64,000 nt of DNA from Luteolibacter ambystomatis (GCF_018137965.1 NZ_CP073100.1:2677754-2741753); one strand, 5' to 3'; positions 36,691-46,204 are shown, counted from the first letter of the stretch. Notes: generated by a model from the sequence alone, not told the origin. Program-made: numbers and translations.

Positions 36691-38097
36691 CTACTTCCCG
36701 ATGCAGAAGCTGGAGAAGATGACGCCGAGGAGATCCTCGGTATCGACGCGGCCGACGACTTCGCCGAGGGCATCGAGCGCCTCGCGGAGATCGATGGCGG
36801 CGAGCTCGGTATCGGCGGGTGGTTCCAGGAACGCGGAGGCGGCGGCGAGCGATTGGCGGGCGCGGGCGAGGCATGCCTGATGACGGGCATTGATCGCCAC
36901 GGCGTGATCGCCCCATTCGCCGCTGCCGAGGTGGAGGGCCTCGCGGATGACGGCTTCGAGGCGGTCGAAGCCTTGGTCAAGCTGGCAGGAAATGCGCACG
37001 GCCTCGATGCCTGACCAATCGGCGTGCTCGCCGAGGTCGGCCTTGTTCAGAATGAGAAGATGGCGGGTGTCTTCCGGAACGTCCGCGGGGCGGAGCAAGG
37101 GACGTGGCAGCCCGGCATCGGCGACTTCGAGAAGCAGGTCCGCGGATTCGATCTGGCGGACGGTGCGGCGGATGCCTTCCTCCTCGATGCGATCCCCTGC
37201 CTGGCGGACACCCGCGGTATCGATGAGGCGCAGCGGGATGCCGCCGAGGTTCACGGTTTCCTCGATGGTATCGCGAGTGGTGCCGGCGATCTCGCTGACG
37301 ATGGCACGCTCGTATCCGAGCAGACGGTTGAGCAGGCTGGATTTGCCGACGTTCGGCTCACCGAAGATGACGGTGCGGACGCCCTCGCGGAGGATGCGGC
37401 CTTGGTCGGCTGTGGCGAGCAAGCGGTCGATGGCGGCGGACACGCGGTCGAGTCGATCGCAGAGGGCGCGGCCGGTATCGGGATCGATGTCCTCATCCGG
37501 AAAGTCGATGTAGGCCTCCACATGGGCGAGCACGCCGAGGATTTCATCGCGGGCTTCAATCGTGCGGCGGCCGATGGTGCCCTCCATTTGTTCACGAGCG
37601 GCACGGAGCGCCAGCGAGGTCTGGGCGGAGATGAGGTCCATGACGCCCTCGGCCTGGGTCAGGTCGAGCTTGCCATTGAAAAACGCGCGCTGGGTGAACT
37701 CACCCGGACCGGCGGGGATGGCTCCGCAGGCGAGGAAACGGGACAGCACCTCGCGGGTGACGAGCATGCCGCCATGCCCGGCGAACTCCACGGCATCTTC
37801 CCCGGTGAAGCTGCGCGGGCCCCGGAAGACGGTCATGAGGCCGTCATCAAGCGTGGCTCCGGCGGCATCGAGAATGCGGCAGCGCACGGCCTGGCGCGGC
37901 TCCGCGCGGGAAGCCCGGCCACCGGTGACACGATCCGCGATGGCTACCGCCTGCGGACCGGAAACGCGGATGAGGGAAACAGCCCCCACGCCCGGCGCGG
38001 TGGCGACGGCGGCAATGGTGGGAGTGTGGGATTCCGAGGGAGTCACGGGACCGCCATGGTCCGCGGTCCCCCGCCAAGGGTCAACCCAATCAATCAT
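36691..38097 (-). CDS. mnmE: tRNA modification GTPase MnmE
   Basis: 468 aa. With MnmG it installs the cmnm5 modification at wobble U34 of certain tRNAs. GTPase motifs: G1 FGEPNVGKSS, G2 within GTTRDTIEE, G3 DTAG, G4 NKAD; the N-terminal domain has VSLIRVSGPQAVAIAD and the terminal CIGK is intact (catalytic Cys). The true start is probably GTG or Val18 region (TPSESHTPT) rather than ATG 38097, since MIDWVDPW is atypical. Monocistronic on the minus strand. Confidence 0.96.
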   Translation of the reverse strand: MIDWVDPWRGTADHGGPVTPSESHTPTIAAVATAPGVGAVSLIRVSGPQAVAIADRVTGGRASRAEPRQAVRCRILDAAGATLDDGLMTVFRGPRSFTGEDAVEFAGHGGMLVTREVLSRFLACGAIPAGPGEFTQRAFFNGKLDLTQAEGVMDLISAQTSLALRAAREQMEGTIGRRTIEARDEILGVLAHVEAYIDFPDEDIDPDTGRALCDRLDRVSAAIDRLLATADQGRILREGVRTVIFGEPNVGKSSLLNRLLGYERAIVSEIAGTTRDTIEETVNLGGIPLRLIDTAGVRQAGDRIEEEGIRRTVRQIESADLLLEVADAGLPRPLLRPADVPEDTRHLLILNKADLGEHADWSGIEAVRISCQLDQGFDRLEAVIREALHLGSGEWGDHAVAINARHQACLARARQSLAAASAFLEPPADTELAAIDLREALDALGEVVGRVDTEDLLGVIFSSFCIGK

Positions 38098-38169
38098 CTG
38101 AAGTACCGGAGCGAACCACTCCGGCCACGGATTCGAATGATCGGGTTTGTCAGCAACCGGCCCGGCGGC

Positions 38170-39903
38170 TCAGAGACGCCGGCGGCGCAAGAGATACAGC
38201 AGGCCGAGACCACCGAGCACGGCACATGATGGCTCCGGAACGACCGTGAGAGTCACGAAGCCCGGGCCGGTTTGTTCTCCTCCGAAATTGGAGCCGCCAG
38301 TCACATCGTTGTAATTGATCTGCCATTGGTTGGCTCCGAGGGTAAAGGTGCTGTCATCGGCCAGGCCGCTGAAAGTACCACCGTTCCAAGTGCCGCTGTA
38401 GTTGATCAGCGTCAGTTTGTTGCCGATGGTGAGTGTTCCCGCGGCAAGTTCCGTGAGGGAGAGGGAGGCAAGGCCGTTGAGCGTGAGCGCTCCATTGACC
38501 ACAAGCAGGTCGCCGCCGAGAGCGGTCGAGTTGAGTTCATAGGCCAGAGTGGAGCCGCTGTTGAGCGTGAGTGCTCCGGTGGCAAGAGATTCGATGCCCA
38601 CTCCCGGCGCGAGTGCGCCGGTGACATTGACCGCACCGGCCACACTGCCGTTGCCACCCAGGGTACCTGCCGCCGCCACGTCCACCGCGGAGGCACTGTT
38701 GGTGGCACCGTTCACCAGCAGCTTGCCCGCGGTGACGGTGGTCGCGCCGGTGTAGGTGTTCGTGCCGGTCAGGGTGAGATTGCCCGCACCGAGTTTTTCC
38801 AAGCTGCCCGTACCGGAGACCGGAAGCGCGAGGGTGGTGTTGAAACCATTGGTGTCGATCTTGCCGCCGCCGGTGCCGACGGTGATGTTGAACGGACGGG
38901 TGTTGGTCGTGGCGAGAGTGGCAATGTCAGCGGAGAGCTTGAGCGTGCCGCCGTTGGAGAAGTTCAGATTGGCGGCACCAGCGGTGCCACTGCTGCTGTT
39001 GTTGAAACCCCTGCCGGTGGTAAAGGTGCCACCACTGAGATTCAGAGAGCCGCTGCCACCATTGGAACCGGGGCTGGCCGCCAGCGTAATCGCCGTGGAA
39101 CCCGCGTAGGTGAAGGAGGCTCCGGTGTTCACCGTCATCTGCGCGGACGCGAACGAGGTGTTGGGCTGGATCGTCATGCTGCCGTTCTGGGTCCAGGCGG
39201 CTCCCGAGTTGAGATTCACATTGCCCGCTGCCTGAACCGAGAGGGTGCCACTGGAAGTGACCGTGCCCGCGACATTCAACGTGTGCCCGGCGGTGCTTTC
39301 GTTTGCGAGCGTGATGGACTTGCCACTGGCCACCGCGATGGTGGATCCCGCTTGGAAATTGACCGTGGCACCGGCCCGGATGTTCCATCCACCGGTGGCG
39401 GCGGACTGGTTGCCGCTGACGTTGACGATGGAGTTGGCAGCCGGATCGACTTGGAAGAGACCGGTGAAGGTGTTCGCTCCGGTGAGATTCAGCGTGCCCG
39501 CGCCAGCCTTCACGATCGTCTGCGTGCCGGCGATCGCGACGTTGAGCGTGACCACGTCCGCGGCGGCGACGGTGGTGATCGTGGGATTGCCGGTGGTGGT
39601 GGAGAGGGTGAGGGTGCCGCCTGTGCCCGCGTTCACCGTCCAGGTGTTCGAGACGGTGGTGGCATCCCCGAATTTCAAGGAGCCGACGGTGCGGTTGCCA
39701 TCGAGGGTGGTGGCGGCATTCGCGGTAATGTTCAGCGTGGAGAAGTCGAGCAGATCATCGGCCGCGAAGGTCGGGGCACTGTTCCAATTCGAGGGAGTGC
39801 CCCAGGAGCCTCCGGCCGGATTGGTCCATGTGAACGTGCCTGCACCGGCCGGGCCTGCCACCGAGGAGAGCAGTGCAATGAGGAGGGGTCTCGGAAACAT
39901 CAC
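38170..39903 (-). CDS. PEP-CTERM protein with autotransporter-type beta-strand repeats
   Basis: 577 aa with a signal peptide (LIALLSSVAGPAGAG) and the tail VPEPSCAVLGGLGLL then RRRRL. Several copies of the PATR/autotransporter-associated repeat GTGSLEKLGAGNLTLTGTNT, and similarly TIVKAGAGTLNLTGANTFTG, predict a right-handed beta-helix. It is surface-exposed and probably anchored through exosortase processing. Function unknown; adhesion or matrix is a common assumption for this repeat family. Confidence 0.85.
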   Translation of the reverse strand: MMFPRPLLIALLSSVAGPAGAGTFTWTNPAGGSWGTPSNWNSAPTFAADDLLDFSTLNITANAATTLDGNRTVGSLKFGDATTVSNTWTVNAGTGGTLTLSTTTGNPTITTVAAADVVTLNVAIAGTQTIVKAGAGTLNLTGANTFTGLFQVDPAANSIVNVSGNQSAATGGWNIRAGATVNFQAGSTIAVASGKSITLANESTAGHTLNVAGTVTSSGTLSVQAAGNVNLNSGAAWTQNGSMTIQPNTSFASAQMTVNTGASFTYAGSTAITLAASPGSNGGSGSLNLSGGTFTTGRGFNNSSSGTAGAANLNFSNGGTLKLSADIATLATTNTRPFNITVGTGGGKIDTNGFNTTLALPVSGTGSLEKLGAGNLTLTGTNTYTGATTVTAGKLLVNGATNSASAVDVAAAGTLGGNGSVAGAVNVTGALAPGVGIESLATGALTLNSGSTLAYELNSTALGGDLLVVNGALTLNGLASLSLTELAAGTLTIGNKLTLINYSGTWNGGTFSGLADDSTFTLGANQWQINYNDVTGGSNFGGEQTGPGFVTLTVVPEPSCAVLGGLGLLYLLRRRRL

Positions 39904-40006
39904 GCCCGTTAGAATGAGGGCGGATCACAGGTCCGGTAAGTGGGCAGTCCTCCCCATGGGGAAGCGCCCATGTGAACCATCCAAGGGACGGTCCCTCCCT
40001 TTTTTC

Positions 40007-41491
40007 CTACTTCCCGACAGCGGCGGATTCGTGGCCGCCGAGGCCGAGGAACTCCCAGCAGATGAAGCGGCTGACGGAGAGCTGCGGATCGTCCTTGCCC
40101 ACCCACTCCAGTTCCAGAGTAGCGGTACGGGTCTGGGGACGGGAATCCTTGCTTCCGCGCCAGTTGATGGACGAAAGCGCGCGTCCCGGCTCGGAGTCCA
40201 CCTTCACGCGGATGCGGGTGGAGTCCGAGGTGGTGGCGGGATCGGCGATGCGGTAGGTACGGATGCCGGAGGCGGACTTGCCTTCCTCGCCCACGTCCTC
40301 GACGACGAAGACGCGGAACACGGCCTTCTGCCCCGGCGTGGGGGATTCGACGAAGGCCCGCAGGCTGCGGTACTTCGTCTGGGCGAACATGTCCCAATCG
40401 AGGCGGAGACCATCCGGGAAACGCTTGAAGAACGCCTGCACGCGCACCGGCTCCATGGCGAAGTTCGAAGCCTGGGCGACACTGGCGAGCAGCATGTCCG
40501 CGTCCTGCAGGCCGTACTGGACCTCCAGCGAGGCGAGCGGGCGGAAGAACTCCCGCATTTCGAACTGCGGGGGCTGGTCATAGATCATGAGGAAGAGGCC
40601 GCGCTTGCGGTCCTCCATGGAGAGTTCGTAGGCGGAGAAGGCCTCGGCGGGCGTGTCCGAGTCATCGATCCGTCCACCGCCGTAGAATTCACCGAGTTTG
40701 GGCACCTCTTCCTTGCCGCCGACGATGTAGGGAGCCTTGGCATCGGGTGTGGTGGCATCGACGTAACCGCGGAGCACCTTGTAGGCCTCCCGCTGCCAAC
40801 CGCTGCGGAGGTATTCTTCCTCGTTGTTCGGACGCGGGGTTTCGCCGGGAGTGGCGGAAACCTGCCCGAGCGGCGGGGTGGTCTTTCCGTAGTAGGTGTT
40901 CAGGAAATAGACGCCCCCCGCGCCAAGGGCGCCGATGAGGACAAGCATGAGCAGCAGTGCCGGGATGAGCCCGCGGCGGCCGCTCTTTGGAAGGGAGGCG
41001 GATGAGGTCTTGGCGGGAGACGCGGGAGCGCTTTCCGCGAGCACTCCGGCGGGCCGGGCTGGCGCGGCAGTTGCGGCAGGCTGGGCGGGCGGTGCCGGAG
41101 CGGGCACCACGACGGGCTGGGCCGGAGCCTGAGCCGGAACGGCTGGCGAGGGAGCGGCAGGCGGCGGTTGCAGTTGCACCTGCGGCATCTGGACGGGAGC
41201 CTGCACCGCTGGTGGCGGCTGCACCGGAGGCGTGATCTGCGGGACCGGTTGCACAGGCTGCACCGGTGGTTGCGGCTGAGCGGGGACAGGCACCGGCACC
41301 TGCTGGACCGGCGCGGCACCCGATGGGGAAGCGGCGGGCGGATGATGCGGCGGAGCCGGTGAGGTGATCACTCCACCGCAGTGCGGACAGGGGCCGGTGG
41401 TGGGGGGCAGATCGATGGGGATGACAATCCGTCCATTGCAGTGGCCGCAGCGGAACTCCCGCTGCTGATATGGATCATACGTCCCCGTCAT
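40007..41491 (-). CDS. zinc-ribbon, Pro-rich single-pass membrane protein
   Basis: 494 aa. An N-terminal zinc ribbon (FRCGHCNGRIVIPIDLPPTT followed by GPCPHCGG) precedes a ~110-residue Pro/Gln/Ala-rich linker, one membrane helix (GLIPALLLMLVLIGALGAGG) and a ~270-residue C-terminal soluble domain ending EFLGLGGHESAAVGK. The layout resembles that of the mobile-element zinc-ribbon protein at 788. No enzyme motif is seen. It probably belongs to a Verrucomicrobiota-specific group. Confidence 0.65.
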   Translation of the reverse strand: MTGTYDPYQQREFRCGHCNGRIVIPIDLPPTTGPCPHCGGVITSPAPPHHPPAASPSGAAPVQQVPVPVPAQPQPPVQPVQPVPQITPPVQPPPAVQAPVQMPQVQLQPPPAAPSPAVPAQAPAQPVVVPAPAPPAQPAATAAPARPAGVLAESAPASPAKTSSASLPKSGRRGLIPALLLMLVLIGALGAGGVYFLNTYYGKTTPPLGQVSATPGETPRPNNEEEYLRSGWQREAYKVLRGYVDATTPDAKAPYIVGGKEEVPKLGEFYGGGRIDDSDTPAEAFSAYELSMEDRKRGLFLMIYDQPPQFEMREFFRPLASLEVQYGLQDADMLLASVAQASNFAMEPVRVQAFFKRFPDGLRLDWDMFAQTKYRSLRAFVESPTPGQKAVFRVFVVEDVGEEGKSASGIRTYRIADPATTSDSTRIRVKVDSEPGRALSSINWRGSKDSRPQTRTATLELEWVGKDDPQLSVSRFICWEFLGLGGHESAAVGK

Positions 41492-41560
41492 GTGTCGTTG
41501 TAAGCTGTCCCCGCTATTTTGTTAGATGAGCCGGCGGCCACTGTCAAACCCGCTCCGTTC

Positions 41561-42667
41561 TCATGACACGGCCACCGTGCCGAGCACGGCATCCAGCACT
41601 TCCAGGCAGCGTTCGTTCTGCTCCTTCGTGCCGATGGAGATGCGGACCCAGTCCGGCAGCTTGTAGCTGCGCATGGCGCGGATGATGACACCCTGCTTGA
41701 GCATGTCGCGGAAGACGCGGTCGCCATCACCCACTTTCACGAGGACGAAGTTCGCCACGCTGGGCACGTATTCCAGGCCGCGCTCCTTGAACGCCTGCGA
41801 GTAGAAGGCAAGACCCTCGCGGTTCACGCGGCGGGTGTTCTCCACGTGCGTGTCATCGGTGAGCGCGGCGATGGCGCCGGCCTGGGCGATGGAGTTCACG
41901 TTGAACGGCTGGCGGGCCTTCTGGAGAATGGCGGCCACGCCCTTCGACGCGAGCGCGTAGCCGATGCGCAGCGCGGCGAGGCCGTGGATCTTCGAGCAGG
42001 TGCGGAGGATGCACACGTTCTTACCCTGGGCGATGTACTTGAGGGTGTCCGGGGCCTTGTCGAGAAACTCGTGATAGGCTTCGTCAAAAGCGACGACGAC
42101 GTGATCCGGCACGCGGGCCATGAAGCGGTCCAGCTCTTCCTGGCCAACCATGGTGCCGGTGGGATTGTTCGGATTCGCGATGAAGACGAGGCGGGTGTCC
42201 TCCGTAATGGCGTCCGCCATGGCATCGAGATCGTGGACGAAGCCCGGGTCCGGCACTTCGACGTACTTCGCGCCGAAGAGGGTGGCCATGAGCTTGTAAA
42301 CGACGAAGGCGTGCTCCGCGGCGATGAGTTCCGCCCTGGCATTGAGGAAGCTGTGGCAGAGCAGCTCGATGATTTCATTCGAGCCATTGCCGAGGACGAC
42401 GTTGTCGATGGAGAGGCCGAACTTTCCGGCGATGGCGCTGCGCAGGCGGTAACCGCCGCCATCCGGATAAATGTGGGCGTCTTCAAGAGCGGCGATCATC
42501 GCCTCCTTCGCGCGCGGCGAAGGGCCGAGCGGATTTTCATTCGAAGCGACCTTGACGATGTCCGCCGGCTCCAAGCCGAGTTCGCGGGCCGTCTCATCAA
42601 TCGGTTTGCCTGGCTCGTAAGCCACCAGGTCACACACAAAACGGTTCGCGTAGTGATCGATATTCAT
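41561..42667 (-). CDS. hisC: histidinol-phosphate aminotransferase
   Basis: 368 aa, standard length. It transaminates imidazole-acetol phosphate with glutamate in histidine synthesis (PLP-dependent, fold type I). Seen: SNENPLGPSPRAKEAMIAAL, YPDGGGYRLRSAIAGKFGL, NPNNPTGTMV, VAFDEAYHEF, the PLP-lysine region RTCSKIHGLAALRIGYA. Starts MNIDHYANRFV. It is not adjacent to other his genes, common in this group. Confidence 0.95.
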   Translation of the reverse strand: MNIDHYANRFVCDLVAYEPGKPIDETARELGLEPADIVKVASNENPLGPSPRAKEAMIAALEDAHIYPDGGGYRLRSAIAGKFGLSIDNVVLGNGSNEIIELLCHSFLNARAELIAAEHAFVVYKLMATLFGAKYVEVPDPGFVHDLDAMADAITEDTRLVFIANPNNPTGTMVGQEELDRFMARVPDHVVVAFDEAYHEFLDKAPDTLKYIAQGKNVCILRTCSKIHGLAALRIGYALASKGVAAILQKARQPFNVNSIAQAGAIAALTDDTHVENTRRVNREGLAFYSQAFKERGLEYVPSVANFVLVKVGDGDRVFRDMLKQGVIIRAMRSYKLPDWVRISIGTKEQNERCLEVLDAVLGTVAVS

Positions 42668-42760
42668 CCGCCGGGAACCCTAGGACCCTCCCCCGGCGAG
42701 GTCAACGGCGGGGTATGACGGGATTGTAAAGTTGGAGCGATTTTCCTCTCCTCTTTTTAA

Positions 42761-42858
42761 ACCACGAGAGACACGAATTTTCACGAATCGTGGAAAGCGG
42801 GGGATGCAATCTCTCTTGCGTCTCAACCTATTCGTGAAAATTCGTGAGCATTCGTGGT
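42761..42858. repeat. inverted-repeat element (ACCACGA...TCGTGGT)
   Basis: ACCACGAGAGACACGAATTT and the reverse arm ATTCGTGAGCATTCGTGGT pair across a central GGAAAGCGGGGG spacer. It is the same family as 16222-16288, located between hisC and the methyltransferase gene. An adjacent partial copy (CCACGAAGTCC..CTTTCGTGG) reaches about 42933. Confidence 0.7.
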
Positions 42859-42931
42859 TTCAAATCCAGAGGAATCCTTCCGCCAAAGCATCCACGAAGT
42901 CCCTCCCCTTCGTGTCTTTCGTGGTTCCCTC

Positions 42932-43609
42932 TCAGGAGGGCTGCGTCGCCTCGTAGAAACTCACGACGCCGAAGGTCATGGGCGTGCAGGAGGCGGAGGC
43001 ATAGCCGCACTTTTCCAGAAGCTGGATCATCCCCTCTCCCGAGGGGAAGGCCTCGATGGAGCCGCCGAGGTATTCGTAGGCATCCCGCTGCCCGGTGAGC
43101 CAGCCCGCCATCTTTGGCAGGACATTGTGGAGGTAAAAACGGTAGGGCGTGCGCAGGACTCCCTGCGGCAGCGAGAAATCCAGGATCACGAGACGGCCGC
43201 CTGGCTTCAAAACGCGGCGCATTTCGCGTAGCGCGGCCTCGTAGTCCGCCATGTTCCGCAGGCCGAAGGCGACGGTGACGACATCGAAGGAGGCGCTTTC
43301 GAAAGGCAGGTTCAGCGCGTCCGCGACGATCGTTTTCGCGATCCCGCGCCGCCCGGCGTGAGCGAGCATTTCCGCGCAGAAATCCGAGGCGATGACCTCG
43401 CACTCCGGGCACGCGTCCTGGATGGAGAGCGCCAGATCGCCAGTGCCGCTGGCGACATCGAGAAGGCGGTGCGGTTTCCAGCTTTTGATGCGGGCGGTGA
43501 CCACGTGCCGCCACCACAGATCCGCGCCGCCGCTGAGGACGTGATTGGTCAGCACATAGCGGTCGGCGATCCGCGCGAAGGCGTCGCGCACGTAGTCGGC
43601 ATCAGGCAT
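42932..43609 (-). CDS. menG: UbiE/MenG-type quinone methyltransferase
   Basis: 225 aa. The SAM-binding motif LLDVASGTGDLAL, then ALNLPFESASFDVVTVAFGL, RNMADYEAALREMRRVLKPG and LEKCGYASASCTPMTFGVVS fit the UbiE/MenG family, which methylates demethylmenaquinone (and/or the ubiquinone precursor). Menaquinone is the usual quinone of this phylum, so menG is the likelier name. The C-terminus is followed by a repeat-containing spacer. Confidence 0.9.
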   Translation of the reverse strand: MPDADYVRDAFARIADRYVLTNHVLSGGADLWWRHVVTARIKSWKPHRLLDVASGTGDLALSIQDACPECEVIASDFCAEMLAHAGRRGIAKTIVADALNLPFESASFDVVTVAFGLRNMADYEAALREMRRVLKPGGRLVILDFSLPQGVLRTPYRFYLHNVLPKMAGWLTGQRDAYEYLGGSIEAFPSGEGMIQLLEKCGYASASCTPMTFGVVSFYEATQPS

Positions 43610-43663
43610 CTGCGCGGAGTGGAAATGCTGCGGAGGCGGGGCGCAAGGACGATCCGGGGCAGG

Positions 43664-43834
43664 TCACTCCCCCAGCCCTTTCGCCCACACGCCCTCGCGG
43701 CTGAAGACGATGACCATGGGGCGGCAGCAGATTTCGCAATCGTAGTCGTACTCCGTGGGCAGTTCCTCGTCCGGCGGCACGGCCACCTCGAAGGTCTCGA
43801 AGCAGGTCGGGCAGGTCACTTCGGCGAATTCCAT
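43664..43834 (-). CDS. CPXCG-motif small cysteine-rich protein
   Basis: 56 aa from ATG 43834 (MEFAEVTCPTCFETFEV). Two CxxC-type pairs (CPTCF, CEICCRP) with the family-typical YDYDCEICCRPMVIVFS make it a member of the CPXCG zinc-binding family of unknown function. The longer frame upstream is the antisense of the plus-strand lipoprotein. It lies 54 bp downstream of the methyltransferase start region, same strand. Confidence 0.85.
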   Translation of the reverse strand: MEFAEVTCPTCFETFEVAVPPDEELPTEYDYDCEICCRPMVIVFSREGVWAKGLGE

Positions 43835-43982
43835 GGCCGATTCTGCGCCGCGTGGCGGCATCGTTACAAGCAACCTAACGAAGACATTTTGACGTGCGCG
43901 CGCGAATGGGATATGGGTGAGGATAGTCCCTTTTCCATGACCAAAGGGGGAGGGATGTCCCGCAAACCACCAAACCAGCCCC

Positions 43983-44354
43983 ATGAAAACCAAGCTCTGG
44001 ATACCCGTCTTGGCGCTCCCGCTCGTGATCGCCTCCTGTGACGACAAGAAAAAGGATGAACAGCTCGACAAGGCCAGCAAGGAAACGAAAGCCGCCGTGG
44101 ACGATGCTTCCAAGAAAATGAAGGAAGCCGCCACCGCGACCAAGGACGCCGCTGACAAGGCCGGTGCCGAAATGAAAGCCGCCGCCGACAAAGCGGTCGC
44201 CGATGGCAAGGCCGCCGCCGACAAAGCCGCCGCTGATGCCAAGGCCAAAGCCGACGAACTCAAGGCCAAGGCCGAGGAGGCCGCCAAGAAGATGAAGGAG
44301 GCCGCAGGCGGCACTCCGGAACCTCCGCCCGCCCCCACCGCGCCCGGTCAATAA
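43983..44354 (+). CDS. Ala/Lys-rich lipoprotein (LEA-like repeats)
   Basis: 123 aa. Lipoprotein signal MKTKLWIPVLALPLVIASC with lipobox IASC. The mature part is a single predicted helix of repeated AADKA/KAAADKAAADAKAKADELK units, then a Pro-rich GTPEPPPAPTAPGQ tail. Similar to late-embryogenesis-abundant or apolipoprotein-type helices; such proteins may stabilise membranes or the envelope. No catalytic features. Confidence 0.8.
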   Translation: MKTKLWIPVLALPLVIASCDDKKKDEQLDKASKETKAAVDDASKKMKEAATATKDAADKAGAEMKAAADKAVADGKAAADKAAADAKAKADELKAKAEEAAKKMKEAAGGTPEPPPAPTAPGQ

Positions 44355-44372
44355 TCCCATCGCGCTGCGGCC

Positions 44373-44975
44373 GTGGACACTCCACCCACACTGGTCCGGA
44401 CACGGCCCCGTGTCTCATGGCTCACGCTCGCCGTGATCCTGGGTTGCTTTGCAGCCTGGGTCACGGCGTGCAAGATGGGCCTTCTGGCGCGCGGCGAGGC
44501 CGCGCTGCGCGAGCATGAGGTGCGCATCACGGGCAGGCCGCACTTCGCCAGCAGCGGCCAGGACGGTTGCCCGGAGGCATGGATCGAGGGGGATGCGCGT
44601 GGCCGCCGTTTCCACTGGCCGCAGGCCGATCTCCCTGCCGGGGAGCTGCCGCCGGACCAGTCATATACGTTCACGTTTCTGGAACCCGCCTTCTTCAGCC
44701 AGGGCGGGCTGACGCTGTGGAAAATCTCCACGCCACAGAAGGTGCTCTACGATGCATCGATCTGCCGCGTTCATCATGATGCAATGCACCGCACGGTGGT
44801 GTCCGTGGACGATTCCGCGGTGAATCCGGCGGAGAAGACTTTCTTCCCGAACTGCGGCCGCGTGGACCGATGCGGTCGCAAGGAGGTGGCCACGTGGGTT
44901 TGTGATTCCTGCCTGCGCGAACGCGACCGCTGGCTGGACCGCACGCGACTCTCCCCCGCTTCCGCCGCCCGTTGA
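44373..44975 (+). CDS. hypothetical membrane-anchored Cys-rich protein
   Basis: 200 aa from GTG 44373. One N-terminal hydrophobic helix (WLTLAVILGCFAAWVTA), then a globular domain ending with cysteines FPNCGRVDRCGRK and TWVCDSCLRERD, so a zinc-binding end is possible. No family is recognised. It follows the lipoprotein by 18 bp and may be co-transcribed. Confidence 0.6.
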   Translation: MDTPPTLVRTRPRVSWLTLAVILGCFAAWVTACKMGLLARGEAALREHEVRITGRPHFASSGQDGCPEAWIEGDARGRRFHWPQADLPAGELPPDQSYTFTFLEPAFFSQGGLTLWKISTPQKVLYDASICRVHHDAMHRTVVSVDDSAVNPAEKTFFPNCGRVDRCGRKEVATWVCDSCLRERDRWLDRTRLSPASAAR

Positions 44976-45060
44976 CAGGCCGGTTTCCTGCCCCGCTATC
45001 CCTTACACACCGCGGGAACCAGTTCGAGCAGGCCTGTAGCGGACGGTGGATGCCGAGGGA

Positions 45061-45174
45061 AAATGTAGTCGAAAGCTCCGCTTTCGATCTGGGGGTGGGT
45101 GGACGATGGATGGGAATCGAAGAACAGGCGAAGCCCATCCCCAAAGAGGGAAAGCGGAGCTTCCCCCTACATTT
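45061..45174. repeat. MITE-like hairpin element with AAATGTAG...CTACATTT ends
   Basis: Left end AAATGTAGTCGAAAGCTCCG, right end on the reverse strand AAATGTAGGGGGAAGCTCCG. The ~114-bp unit could fold into one long hairpin, and its right end supplies the stop codon (CTA on plus strand) of the nuclease gene. The core GAAAGC..GCTTTC also occurs at 1.43 kb in the mobile element. Confidence 0.7.
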
Positions 45175-45937
45175 TTACGAGCTTCAGGTGCGATAGCAGC
45201 GGGCGGTGATCGCTGCCATTCGACTCCGCGACGACCTCCGTGCCCGCGTCCTGGAGCGTGAGGCCGCTGCCATCGCGCAACAGCACGTGATCGATGATGA
45301 CCCGCGGCTGATCGGCGGGGAAGCTGGCGGCATCGCCCTTTGGCGTCACCCGGCGGAAGCCCGCATCGGCGAACATCTTCAACACCGCGGAGTCCGGCGT
45401 GTCATTGAAATCGCCGGTGATGATGACAGGCTCCTTCACGGACTTCAGGCGCTGGAGGATGAGCTTCACGTTTTCCTGCCGTGCGGTGTCGTCATTGCCT
45501 GAATCGAGATGGACACCGGCGATGGCGATCACACCCGCGTCCGGCACTTTCACGAAGCGGATCACGCAGACACGCGGCTCGCCATCCTTCACCGGCAGAT
45601 GGATCGATTCATCCGCCACCACCGGAAAGCGCGACAGCACCGCCGCGCCATACGCGCCACCATCATAGGGCATCGCTGCGGCATAGGCGGAGGTCATGCC
45701 GAGTGCGGCGGCATAGGTGGCGGCCACGTTGACATTGCCATTGCGCTTCGTGATGTGATCAACCTCCTGCAGCGCAACGAGGTCCGGCTTCAGCTTCTTG
45801 AGGATCTCCTGTTGGAAGGCATGGTCGTATTTCCCATCCATGCGGCGGCCGCCGTTGCGGATGTTGAAGGAGACGACGTTGAAATCGGTGGCGCTGGCCA
45901 GGGAAGCGAAGGCGAGGAGGCAGAGAAGCGGACGCAT
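45167..45937 (-). CDS. endonuclease/exonuclease/phosphatase-family secreted enzyme
   Basis: 256 aa from ATG 45937 (MRPLLCLLAFASLASA), giving a clean signal peptide. Family motifs: SFNIRNGG, LVALQEVD, IAGVHLDSGND, ITGDFNDTP, DHRPLLSHLKL. It may cleave nucleic acid, phosphoinositide or other phosphodiester substrates outside the cytoplasm; the substrate is not determined by sequence. Its final residues LVKM and stop overlap the hairpin element at 45061-45174, suggesting the element's insertion trimmed or extended the C-terminus. Confidence 0.85.
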   Translation of the reverse strand: MRPLLCLLAFASLASATDFNVVSFNIRNGGRRMDGKYDHAFQQEILKKLKPDLVALQEVDHITKRNGNVNVAATYAAALGMTSAYAAAMPYDGGAYGAAVLSRFPVVADESIHLPVKDGEPRVCVIRFVKVPDAGVIAIAGVHLDSGNDDTARQENVKLILQRLKSVKEPVIITGDFNDTPDSAVLKMFADAGFRRVTPKGDAASFPADQPRVIIDHVLLRDGSGLTLQDAGTEVVAESNGSDHRPLLSHLKLVKM

Positions 45938-46023
45938 GACGCGGTGATAACGCCACGGGAGAGATGGTTTTTCCAGCATTGGCGGTCCTGCCAAAGATTC
46001 CGGCGCTTTGGCCAAGTCTCAAG

Positions 46024-46155
46024 GCAGCACAAGCATTCCTGCTTGTGTGTGAGGAGTCCGGCACCCAGGAAAGCAGCAAACGGTCCGCGGGGTTGATCGC
46101 GGGCGTGCCGCAAGGATCAGCCGCCCTCATTCACGAGCAGGAATGCTTGTGCTAC
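46024..46155. repeat. inverted-repeat element with CACAAGCATTCCTGCT ends
   Basis: Left arm GCAGCACAAGCATTCCTGCT; right arm on the reverse strand GTAGCACAAGCATTCCTGCT, extending to about 31 bp with few mismatches. It sits between divergent genes, directly upstream of the plus-strand lipoprotein. Confidence 0.75.
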
Positions 46156-46204
46156 CATGCCTGCGGCGAACGGACGCCGCTTGCATGGAAAAGGCAGGAG
46201 GAAT

